Shown: piece by piece, positions 25,165-33,306 of the stretch
Numbering within the stretch: the first letter of the stretch is position 1
Layout: each line of letters begins with the position of its first letter
Assembly (NCBI RefSeq): GCF_014204415.1
Contig: NZ_JACHLE010000001.1
Span: 496,001 to 560,000, forward strand
Direction: 5' to 3'
Source: Chryseobacterium defluvii
GTDB lineage: Bacteria > Bacteroidota > Bacteroidia > Flavobacteriales > Weeksellaceae
Length of the DNA stretch: 64,000 bases
Program-made: the position numbers and the translations under genes
Notes under the pieces: model-generated
What the model was told of the DNA's origin: nothing
Seen by the model: the letters and a program-made list of their open reading frames with translations, nothing else
Database searches by the model: none

Positions 25165-27699
25165 ATGATACACGACCAGCGCGCAGAAAAATTCAGGCAG
25201 ATCGTAGAGAATAAATACCAGATCTACAACTCATTATTCATGAGTCTGCCCTATGATAAAATGACCAATATAGGGATGCTGCTCCCATTTTTGTATGAAG
25301 AAAGCAAAACAGGCTATGAAGAAGGGAAAACACCCGAAAACATTATAGAAGAATTCTTTAAGAACCATACAGGCCTGCAGACGGAAGATCAGAAACTGGA
25401 ACTGTTGTTTAAGATCATCCAGTATATCGAGAGACAGGTCGTTTTGTTTGACAGCATAGAAGATGCCGCATTTCCAGGACTCCACTCCGAGAGTGATAAC
25501 GGAACGGTGACCAATCTGTATGAACGTTCCCTGCAGGATCATAAACTTGAAAAAGTACGTGAAAAACTGAAAGACTTTACGGTGAAAGTGGTTTTCACAG
25601 CGCACCCGACACAGTTTTATCCGAGTTCAGTCCAAAGGATCATTCATGACCTGAGAAGTGCTATCGCTACAGACTCCGTTACCAATATAGACATGCTGTT
25701 GCAGCAATTGGGGAAAACACCGTTTGTCAACAAAGAAAAACCCACCCCGATCGATGAGGCGCTCAGCATTATCTCTTATTTAAGATATGTATATTATGAT
25801 ACCATAGGAGAATTATTCACCAAGATCAAGAAAACCTTTGGTAACGGGCATTTCCATTTGCACGAAGATCTGATCCAGCTTGGTTTCTGGCCGGGCGGTG
25901 ACCGGGATGGTAATCCGTTTGTGACGGCTGATGTCACCAAACGAGTGTCAGAAGAACTTCGTTCGGCCATATTGAAATCATATTACAGCCATCTTAAATT
26001 CATCAGGAGAAGATTAAGCTTCAGAGGAGTTTCCGAAATTCTGAGCCAGCTGAGTGATGAGCTGTATGGAGCTATTTTTAACAACCGGAAAATTACGGCC
26101 GAAGATATCCTTAAAAAAGCAGATGAGGCAGAATGTATCCTCATTAGCCAGCATAATTCATTGTTCTTAGACCTGATCGTGAATTTCAAAGACAGGGTAA
26201 AGATCTTCGGGACCCATTTTGCAACACTGGATATCCGCCAGGACAGCAGGATCCACCAGAAAGTGATCGATGAGGTATTTGCAAAGTTGTATGCAAATGA
26301 AGATGCTGACAGCAATGAGAAATTCAACATGTTAATTCAAAATTCGGATAAGGTAAATGCCGATGATTTTGAAGACATTGTGCAAGATACTTTGAAAACG
26401 GTGGGCCAGATCATGGAAATCCAGGATCTGAACGGATCAAGGGGTATGAACCGCTATATCATCTCCAATTCTGATGCGGTAAAGGATGTGATGAATGTCT
26501 ATGCTTTTTTCAAGGTTTGCGGATACCAGGATGAACACATTCAAGTAGATATCGTCCCGCTTTTCGAAACCATGGAAGGCCTGGCTAATGCAGAAAATGT
26601 AATGAACGAGCTGTATGGAAATCCTGTCTATAAAAAACACCTTGAAAGAAGAGGAAATCAGCAGACGATCATGCTTGGCTTTTCCGATGGGACCAAAGAT
26701 GGCGGTTATCTGAAAGCCAATTGGGAGATCTATAAGGCCAAGGAAGATCTGACAAAACTTTCTGAACAGAACGGAATAAAAGTAGTGTTCTTTGACGGCA
26801 GAGGAGGGCCGCCGGCCAGAGGTGGAGGCAAAACCCACGATTTCTATGCTTCACAGGGCAAAACCATTGCCAATAACAAGATCGAACTCACGATTCAAGG
26901 GCAGACGATCACCAGTATTTTTGGAAATAAAGAACAGGCCAAATACAATTTTGAGCAGCTTCTTACAGCAGGTGTTGAAAATGACGTTTTCAAGAATGCT
27001 AAAAAAGACCTGACAGAAAAGCAAAGAGAACTCATCATCGGGCTTGCAGACATCAGCTATAAAAAATATTCCGAGCTGAAAGCCCATCCGATGTTTGTTC
27101 CTTATCTTCAGGAAATGAGTACCCTGGACTATTACGGTAAAACCAATATCGGAAGCCGCCCGTCCAAAAGAGGAAATGGCAGTGAACTGAAATTTGAAGA
27201 TTTAAGAGCCATTCCTTTTGTAGGTTCCTGGTCTCAATTAAAACAAAATGTGCCGGGATTCTTCGGATTCGGGTTTGCGATGAATGAAATGAAGAAAAAA
27301 GGAAGGTTTGATGAGGTGAAAGAGCTTTACAAAGGTTCTGATTTCTTTAAAACTTTGGTTCTGAACTCTATGATGAGCATGAACAAATCCTATTTTCCGC
27401 TTACTTATTATATTAAAAGCAATCCTAAATTCGGGGCATTCTGGAATATCCTTTTTGATGAATATAACCTTTCTAAGGAAATTATGCTTGAATTGACTGG
27501 CTTTACAATGCTTCAGGAAGAAGATCCTTTATCCAGAAAATCCGTAAAGATCCGCGAGAAGATCGTATTGCCGTTACTAAGCATCCAACAGTATGCTCTG
27601 ATGAAGATCCAGAAAGGAGAGGGAAATAAGGAAGCCTATGAAAAACTGGTGACCCGTTCTCTGTTCGGTAATATTAATGCGAGCCGGAATTCTGCTTAA
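25165..27699 (+). CDS. ppc: Phosphoenolpyruvate carboxylase
   Basis: 844 residues. The N-terminal catalytic block VVFTAHPTQ (His147), LGFWPGGDRDGNPFV, the Gly-rich loop FFDGRGGPPARGGGK (a Bacteroidota wording of the usual GRGGxxGRGG), and IPFVGSWSQLKQNVPGF are present. The C-terminus ends ASRNSA where most PEPCs end in RNTG, so the terminal active-site/effector tail is altered. It makes oxaloacetate from PEP and bicarbonate to refill the TCA cycle. Monocistronic: leaderless promoter at the front, bidirectional terminator behind. Confidence 0.96.
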   Translation: MIHDQRAEKFRQIVENKYQIYNSLFMSLPYDKMTNIGMLLPFLYEESKTGYEEGKTPENIIEEFFKNHTGLQTEDQKLELLFKIIQYIERQVVLFDSIEDAAFPGLHSESDNGTVTNLYERSLQDHKLEKVREKLKDFTVKVVFTAHPTQFYPSSVQRIIHDLRSAIATDSVTNIDMLLQQLGKTPFVNKEKPTPIDEALSIISYLRYVYYDTIGELFTKIKKTFGNGHFHLHEDLIQLGFWPGGDRDGNPFVTADVTKRVSEELRSAILKSYYSHLKFIRRRLSFRGVSEILSQLSDELYGAIFNNRKITAEDILKKADEAECILISQHNSLFLDLIVNFKDRVKIFGTHFATLDIRQDSRIHQKVIDEVFAKLYANEDADSNEKFNMLIQNSDKVNADDFEDIVQDTLKTVGQIMEIQDLNGSRGMNRYIISNSDAVKDVMNVYAFFKVCGYQDEHIQVDIVPLFETMEGLANAENVMNELYGNPVYKKHLERRGNQQTIMLGFSDGTKDGGYLKANWEIYKAKEDLTKLSEQNGIKVVFFDGRGGPPARGGGKTHDFYASQGKTIANNKIELTIQGQTITSIFGNKEQAKYNFEQLLTAGVENDVFKNAKKDLTEKQRELIIGLADISYKKYSELKAHPMFVPYLQEMSTLDYYGKTNIGSRPSKRGNGSELKFEDLRAIPFVGSWSQLKQNVPGFFGFGFAMNEMKKKGRFDEVKELYKGSDFFKTLVLNSMMSMNKSYFPLTYYIKSNPKFGAFWNILFDEYNLSKEIMLELTGFTMLQEEDPLSRKSVKIREKIVLPLLSIQQYALMKIQKGEGNKEAYEKLVTRSLFGNINASRNSA

Positions 27700-27717
27700 T
27701 GGTTCAGCTTAAAATAT

Positions 27718-27743
27718 AAAAGGCTCTCAATTTGAGAGCCTTT
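27718..27743. terminator. Bidirectional terminator between ppc and the subtilase
   Basis: AAAGGCTCTC-AATTT-GAGAGCCTTT flanked by A and T runs; the two genes converge on it. Confidence 0.85.
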
Positions 27744-27745
27744 AG

Positions 27746-29347
27746 TTATTCTTTAATAAACTTTTCATAATAAGTCTTCTCTTTCGTCAGAATTTTCAGG
27801 TAGTAGGTCCCTTTCGGGAAATCTTCGACCTTTACAGATTTCTGGCCACTGACTTTTCTTATTGATCTGCCCAGGTGATCATAAACCTCTAATAATAAGA
27901 CCTCACTATCAGTAGCCATATTTAAAATACTTCTGACAGGATTCGGAAAAATAGCGATCCTGTTCTTTTTTACCAGCTCTGAAGTATTCAGAACACTGTT
28001 ATACAAGCTTCCGAAATTAAGGATCCCATATCCCATCTGATCAGTGGAGCCGGGATACAGGGAGGCGGTCTGTCTCAGTTTTGTGCGCATCAGGTCCCTG
28101 TTCATCGATGGAAAAGCCTGGATTAAACATGCTACACCTCCCGCTGCAATGGGTGTTGCTATGGAAGTTCCTGTTGCAGTGGTGGCAGTATTATTGTTCA
28201 CCGTGGCAGCAGATGTTCCCCTTGTGCTTCCATCCGGTTTTAAGGCTCCCAAAGAATTGGGGCCATAAGATGAAAAGCCGGAAGAGCTTCCGGCAGCATC
28301 TACGGAACCAATCGTAAAGACTTTAACGTTATCTGCCGGTGTTCCGATATAATGCCAGGTCTGCTGTCCCCAGTTTCCGGCTGCAGTAAGAACCAAGATC
28401 CCTTTATTTGCAGCTATTTCTGCAGCCCTTGCAATAAAGGAGGTTGTACCATTCATTTGGGCATACGTATAGTTGTATTTCGGATCATCAAAGGTGGTAT
28501 ATCCTAATGATGTGGTAATGATGTGTACCCCTTTCCTGTCTGCTTCTTCGGCCGCTTCTATCCAGTAAAGCTCTTCTTCCGGAATTTCTGCACCGGCATT
28601 TTCGCTCCGGTAAAGATAAAAATCCGCATCCGGGGCAGATCCTACAAAAGAATCCTGGATATACCCTCCGATAGCACCCAGCACAACCGTGCCATGGGGA
28701 TTGAGGGTTGTATTGTAAATATCAGTGCTTTTGGAAACAAAATCATAACCCCCTTTGATCAGGTTATTGGTCCATAACCTTGAGAAAGCAGAACCTGTAT
28801 TCACGGTAGGGAATCCTGTATCAATAACGGCAATGGAAATTCCCGTTCCGGTATATCCTGCCAGATGAAGCTGCCTGAGGTTGATCTGATCGATCTGGGC
28901 AGACCCGGAACCATAATCAAATGTCGTTAAGATCTTATTGAGGTCAGTATCTTTCCATTTATTCTGTTTCGGAGGAGAGGTCACAGAAGATGAATTTTTT
29001 GCAAAACTTTCCACAGACTGTACATAAGGCTGGGACTGTAAAGTGGTGATTTGAGCTGGTGTAGCATTTACGGCAGCTCCATTAAGCCATTTGGAATAAT
29101 CGGTTACGGTAAATCCCAGATTCTGAAGATTTTGAATATAAGACTGTTCAATAGGGGCATCCTGATCATTAAGGGCAATTCCTAATGCCGTACGTCTGTC
29201 AAGGGACTTTTGGGACAGCTCAGATAACGGATTGGCATAGAATGCGGCTTTATTAGGCTTATCCGTAAAATATACGAATACGAGCTCAGTTTGTGCGAAA
29301 GCCGCAGAATAACCTGTTAAAAGACAAAGTAGTAAAATTTTTTTCAT
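27746..29347 (-). CDS. Secreted subtilisin-like (S8) serine protease with T9SS sorting domain
   Basis: 533 residues. Signal peptide 1-19 (AAFAQ), an N-terminal propeptide-like region (about 20-150), then the S8 catalytic domain: Asp176 in IAVIDTGF, His218 in NPHGTVVLG, oxyanion Asn325 in TAAGNWG and Ser395 in GTSIATPIAAG. The C-terminal part from about 460 (IAIFPNPVRS ... YYEKFIKE) is a T9SS type A sorting domain. It should be exported across both membranes and act on external protein. Monocistronic by context. Confidence 0.96.
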   Translation of the reverse strand: MKKILLLCLLTGYSAAFAQTELVFVYFTDKPNKAAFYANPLSELSQKSLDRRTALGIALNDQDAPIEQSYIQNLQNLGFTVTDYSKWLNGAAVNATPAQITTLQSQPYVQSVESFAKNSSSVTSPPKQNKWKDTDLNKILTTFDYGSGSAQIDQINLRQLHLAGYTGTGISIAVIDTGFPTVNTGSAFSRLWTNNLIKGGYDFVSKSTDIYNTTLNPHGTVVLGAIGGYIQDSFVGSAPDADFYLYRSENAGAEIPEEELYWIEAAEEADRKGVHIITTSLGYTTFDDPKYNYTYAQMNGTTSFIARAAEIAANKGILVLTAAGNWGQQTWHYIGTPADNVKVFTIGSVDAAGSSSGFSSYGPNSLGALKPDGSTRGTSAATVNNNTATTATGTSIATPIAAGGVACLIQAFPSMNRDLMRTKLRQTASLYPGSTDQMGYGILNFGSLYNSVLNTSELVKKNRIAIFPNPVRSILNMATDSEVLLLEVYDHLGRSIRKVSGQKSVKVEDFPKGTYYLKILTKEKTYYEKFIKE

Positions 29348-29433
29348 AACCTTATTTTAGATAAAGATAAAACAAAATCAATAAAATTTTTGACAGGATT
29401 TTAAATTCCTTATTTTTACAGAAATATTTATTT

Positions 29434-30558
29434 ATGAAAAAAATTCAGATGGTTGACTTACAAAGTCAGTATTACAAGATAAAAAATGAAGTAGATAATG
29501 CGGTTTTAAATGTAATGGATTCGGCGGCTTTTATCAATGGCCCGGAAGTAAAGTCTTTCCAGAATGAATTGGAATCTTATTTAGAAGTAAAACATGTGAT
29601 CCCTTGCGCCAATGGGACAGATGCGCTGCAGATCGCTCTGATGGCCCTGGATCTGAAAGAAGGCGATGAAGTGATCACGGCAGATTTCACGTTTGCCGCC
29701 ACAGTAGAGGTTATCCATCTGCTTAAGCTGAAATCTGTTCTGGTAGATGTGGATTACGATACTTTCACGATTTCGACGGAGGAGATCAAAAAAGCCATTA
29801 CACCAAAGACGAAAGCGATCATTCCTGTACATTTGTTTGGTCAGTGCGCCAATATGGAAGAGATCTTGAAAATTGCCAGGGAACATAATTTATACGTGAT
29901 CGAAGACAATGCACAGGCTATAGGTGCAGAATATACTTTTTCCGACGGAACAGTAAAAATGTCGGGAACTATGGGAACTATGGGAACCACCTCTTTCTTC
30001 CCTTCTAAGAACTTAGGGTGTTATGGAGATGGTGGAGCAATCTTTACCAATGATGATGAGCTGGCTCACCGTTTAAGGGGAATTGTAAATCACGGCATGT
30101 ATGAAAGATATTATCACGATGAGGTGGGAGTGAATTCAAGATTAGACAGTATACAGGCTGCGGTTTTGAGAAAAAAACTTCCAAATCTTGATACTTATAA
30201 CGAGGCAAGAAAAAAGGCTGCAGATTATTATGACGAGGCTTTTGCCGGTCATCCGGATATTCTGACTCCAAAAAGAGCTGAGAATTCCAGCCATGCATTT
30301 CATCAGTACACCTTAAGGATATTGAATGGAAAACGTAATGAACTTCAAAAATTCCTTGCGGAAAAAGATATCCCGGCCATGATCTATTATCCTGTAGCTT
30401 TAAGAAAACAGAAAGCCTATTTTCAGGATAGCAATGATGCAGATTTTGTGAATACGGATAAGCTTTTGGATCAGGTGATCTCTTTACCAATGCATACGGA
30501 ATTGGATGAAGAGCAGTTGAAGTATATTACGGAGGCTGTACTGGAGTTTATGGGATAA
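29434..30558 (+). CDS. DegT/DnrJ/EryC1/StrS family sugar aminotransferase
   Basis: 374 residues. Hallmarks: VDLQSQY at the N-terminus, CANGTDALQIAL, PVHLFGQCANMEEI, IEDNAQAIGA, and the PLP lysine in FFPSKNLGCYGDGGA. It transfers an amino group to a keto-sugar nucleotide (WecE/PglE-like) for surface glycan synthesis in the cytosol. It heads a five-gene run with galE, a methyltransferase and a nucleotidyltransferase. Just before the PLP lysine, a 9-bp unit (GGGAACTAT) repeats in frame, giving GTMGTMGTT. Confidence 0.95.
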   Translation: MKKIQMVDLQSQYYKIKNEVDNAVLNVMDSAAFINGPEVKSFQNELESYLEVKHVIPCANGTDALQIALMALDLKEGDEVITADFTFAATVEVIHLLKLKSVLVDVDYDTFTISTEEIKKAITPKTKAIIPVHLFGQCANMEEILKIAREHNLYVIEDNAQAIGAEYTFSDGTVKMSGTMGTMGTTSFFPSKNLGCYGDGGAIFTNDDELAHRLRGIVNHGMYERYYHDEVGVNSRLDSIQAAVLRKKLPNLDTYNEARKKAADYYDEAFAGHPDILTPKRAENSSHAFHQYTLRILNGKRNELQKFLAEKDIPAMIYYPVALRKQKAYFQDSNDADFVNTDKLLDQVISLPMHTELDEEQLKYITEAVLEFMG

Positions 30559-30562
30559 TTTA

Positions 30563-30982
30563 ATGAAAGATAAAAAGTTATTTTCTAAAAAAATTGTATA
30601 TGTTGTTAGCTTAATGTTGACCTTTTTTTCGGCAATGCTATATTTAATGGCGATTGTTGTCAGGATAAGTAATGAAATAAATTTTTTAGATTTAACTTTA
30701 ATATTTCTTATTTTTAGTTTATCATTATTTCAGTCTTATTTTCTTATTATAAAAAATAGAAAGGGTATTTTACTTACCAACATTCATCTTGTATTGTTAC
30801 TTTGTTTTATAGTCTTTGAACTGATCACTTATCTGATTGCTTACAGAACTTACGATCAAGGTACAAACGGAATGGTTACGGGAATTCTTTTTATATTAGC
30901 TTCACTTTTTATTGTTAATAAATTTAAAGTTCCAAAAGTGGAATATGAAGATTTAGAAAGAATAGGAACACACAATGACTAA
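30563..30982 (+). CDS. Four-helix membrane protein of unknown function
   Basis: 139 residues, starting 4 bp after the aminotransferase stop and 18 bp before galE, so it is almost certainly co-transcribed. Four hydrophobic segments (about 10-32, 42-63, 73-92, 102-118) and a charged tail. The DNA is visibly more AT-rich than its neighbours, which may mean recent acquisition or simply the Ile/Leu/Phe-rich composition. No family recognised; a role in surface glycan export is only context-based speculation. Confidence 0.78.
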   Translation: MKDKKLFSKKIVYVVSLMLTFFSAMLYLMAIVVRISNEINFLDLTLIFLIFSLSLFQSYFLIIKNRKGILLTNIHLVLLLCFIVFELITYLIAYRTYDQGTNGMVTGILFILASLFIVNKFKVPKVEYEDLERIGTHND

Positions 30983-31000
30983 AAAATATAATTTAAAAAA

Positions 31001-32023
31001 ATGGCAATACTCGTTACGGGTGGTTTAGGATATATCGGTTCCCATACGGTTGTGGAACTTCTGAATAATGGCTATGAAGTGGTTATTATTGATGATCTGT
31101 CTAATTCGGAAAAATTTATTTTAAAGAATATTGAGGAAATAACAGGTAAAAAGCCTGTATTCTATCCTTTTGATCTGAAAAGGAGAGAGCTTCTTACCCA
31201 GGTTTTTGATGCCCACCAGATTGAAGGATGCATCAATTTTGCAGCCTATAAAGCGGTGGGAGAGAGCCAGGAAAAACCTGTGGATTATTATGAGAACAAC
31301 CTGTTTTCCTTAATTCACATACTGCAGGAATTTAAAACGAGAAATATCTCTAATTTTATTTTCAGTTCTTCCTGCACGGTTTACGGGCAGGCAGATCAAA
31401 TGCCGATCGATGAAAACACGCCGTTAAAAACGCCGGAAAGTGTCTACGGTAAAACCAAGCAGATGGGAGAAGAGATCCTTAAGGATTTTGCCAATGCCCA
31501 TAAAAGAAAAATATCCTTATTGCGGTATTTTAACCCGATCGGGGCTCATCCATCAGCCAAATTAGGAGAATTGCCGATAGGAGTTCCCAGTAATCTTGTT
31601 CCTTATGTCATGCAGACAGCGGCAGGCATTCGTGAAAAGCTGAATATCTGGGGCAATGACTATGATACTGAGGATGGTACCCCCATAAGAGATTATATTT
31701 ATGTAGTGGATATTGCCAAAGCTCATGTTGCTGCATTGAAAAAATTAATGAATGACCCATCCGGTGAGGCGGTTATCGATATTTATAACCTTGGAACAGG
31801 AAAGGGTTCCTCTGTTTTGGATGTGGTAAAAGCATTTGAAGCAGCCAATCATGTTGAGGTTCCTTACCAGATCTGTGAAAGGAGGGAAGGAGATATTACC
31901 GTTGCCTATGCCAACGCGGATAAAGCAGAAAAAGAACTCGGCTGGAGATCTGAGACTTCTTTGGAAGAAGCGCTGAGAACGGTTTGGGAATGGCAGAAAT
32001 ATTTAGACACCAAAAATCACTAA
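31001..32023 (+). CDS. galE: UDP-glucose 4-epimerase
   Basis: 340 residues. Rossmann NAD loop GGLGYIGSHT, SSSCTVYG, catalytic Tyr/Lys in VYGKTK, and RYFNPIGAHPS all match GalE. It interconverts UDP-glucose and UDP-galactose. Position within an aminotransferase-methyltransferase-nucleotidyltransferase run suggests supply of UDP-sugars for surface glycans as well as galactose use. Confidence 0.97.
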   Translation: MAILVTGGLGYIGSHTVVELLNNGYEVVIIDDLSNSEKFILKNIEEITGKKPVFYPFDLKRRELLTQVFDAHQIEGCINFAAYKAVGESQEKPVDYYENNLFSLIHILQEFKTRNISNFIFSSSCTVYGQADQMPIDENTPLKTPESVYGKTKQMGEEILKDFANAHKRKISLLRYFNPIGAHPSAKLGELPIGVPSNLVPYVMQTAAGIREKLNIWGNDYDTEDGTPIRDYIYVVDIAKAHVAALKKLMNDPSGEAVIDIYNLGTGKGSSVLDVVKAFEAANHVEVPYQICERREGDITVAYANADKAEKELGWRSETSLEEALRTVWEWQKYLDTKNH

Positions 32024-32045
32024 ATACCTAAATTACATTATTAAT

Positions 32046-32825
32046 ATGGCCTGGAATCCCGAAGTATATGATCAGTTTAAAGCGGAGCGCTCCGCACCGT
32101 TTTTTGATCTGATGGACCTTGTAGAAGTAAAACCGGATCTATCGGTTATTGACTTAGGCTGCGGAACGGGTGAACTTACTTCAAAACTATTGGATTATCT
32201 GGAAAATTCTCAAATTATAGGAATTGATTCTTCGGAAGAAATGCTTGGGAAAGCTAAATATTTTGAGACAAGCAGACTGTCTTTTGTAAAAAGAAGCATT
32301 GAAGACCAGTTGAACCAGAACGATACTTTCGATCTGATTATTTCTAATGCCGCGATACAATGGTGTAGCAATCATCAGCAATTATTTCCAGGGATCATCA
32401 GTAAGATAAAAAATGGCGGACAACTGGCAGTACAGACCCCGTCCAATCACGAATTCATTGTTCACAGATTACTCAACAAATTGGCAGAAACGGAACCTTA
32501 CAGAGCTTCCTACAATTCCTGGAAAAGAGAGTATTCTGTTTTGACGATCGAAGAGTACGCTGAAATATTGTTTAATAACGGTGGAAAGGAAATTGCCGTT
32601 TTTGAGAAAGTATTTCCCCATGTTCTTGACGATGCAGAAGCAGTTTATAACTGGGCTTCGGGAACAGCAATGATCCCGTATGTTGAGAGGCTTCCCGATG
32701 ACCTGAAAGAACAATTTAAGAACGATTATAAAAAAGAACTACAAAACATATTCCCCACATCCCCGGTATTTTATCCGTTCAAAAGGACATTTATATCGGC
32801 TAAATTTTTAAAAAAATCTATATGA
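32046..32825 (+). CDS. SAM-dependent methyltransferase, trans-aconitate methyltransferase-like
   Basis: 259 residues. SAM-binding motif VIDLGCGTGELTSKL, motif II around LIISNAAIQWC, and the family-typical opening MAWNPEVYDQFKAERSAPF are the Tam/TMT pattern. It would methylate a carboxylate such as trans-aconitate or a related small acid; true substrate unknown. Its stop overlaps the next gene start as ATGA. Confidence 0.88.
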   Translation: MAWNPEVYDQFKAERSAPFFDLMDLVEVKPDLSVIDLGCGTGELTSKLLDYLENSQIIGIDSSEEMLGKAKYFETSRLSFVKRSIEDQLNQNDTFDLIISNAAIQWCSNHQQLFPGIISKIKNGGQLAVQTPSNHEFIVHRLLNKLAETEPYRASYNSWKREYSVLTIEEYAEILFNNGGKEIAVFEKVFPHVLDDAEAVYNWASGTAMIPYVERLPDDLKEQFKNDYKKELQNIFPTSPVFYPFKRTFISAKFLKKSI

Positions 32826-33271
32826 AAACACAAAAAATAGGTATTACATTTTCCTCTTTCGATCTGCTTCATGCAGGGCATATCAAAATGCTGGAAGAGG
32901 CAAAGACCGTTTGCGATTACCTGATCGTCGGGTTACAGATCGATCCCTCTCATGACCGCCCCAATAAAAATAAGCCTACACAGACCATTGTAGAGCGTTA
33001 TATCCAGCTTAAAGCAGTGAATGCCGTGGATGAGATCATCCCTTATTATACGGAACAGGACCTGGAAGATATCCTGAAATCCTTTGTCATTGATGTAAGG
33101 ATCATCGGGGATGATTACATGGATAAAGATTTCACGGGAAAAAAGTACTGTGAAGAAAAAGGAATAGAGATCTACTACAACAAAAGAGATCACCGGTTTT
33201 CTTCCAGCGACCTGAGACAAAGGATCTATGATGCTGAAAAGGCAAAATCTGAACAACTGGCAGTAAAATAA
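32822..33271 (+). CDS. Cytidylyl/adenylyltransferase family protein (TagD-like)
   Basis: 149 residues. The HxGH nucleotidyltransferase motif is present in FSSFDLLHAGHIKML, and the C-terminal SSSDLRQRI takes the place of the usual RTxGISTT block. This fits the glycerol-3-phosphate cytidylyltransferase / RfaE-C group, which make CDP- or ADP-activated precursors. It overlaps the methyltransferase by 4 bp and ends the operon at a strong terminator. Confidence 0.9.
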   Translation: MKTQKIGITFSSFDLLHAGHIKMLEEAKTVCDYLIVGLQIDPSHDRPNKNKPTQTIVERYIQLKAVNAVDEIIPYYTEQDLEDILKSFVIDVRIIGDDYMDKDFTGKKYCEEKGIEIYYNKRDHRFSSSDLRQRIYDAEKAKSEQLAVK

Positions 33272-33301
33272 AAAAATCCCGAAATTATTTTCGGGATTTT
33301 T
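33272..33301. terminator. Bidirectional terminator between the sugar cluster and the outer-membrane protein
   Basis: AAAAATCCCGAAA-TTAT-TTTCGGGATTTTT, at the end of the plus-strand operon and at the 3' end of the minus-strand gene at 33307. Confidence 0.88.
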
Positions 33302-33306
33302 GTTTA

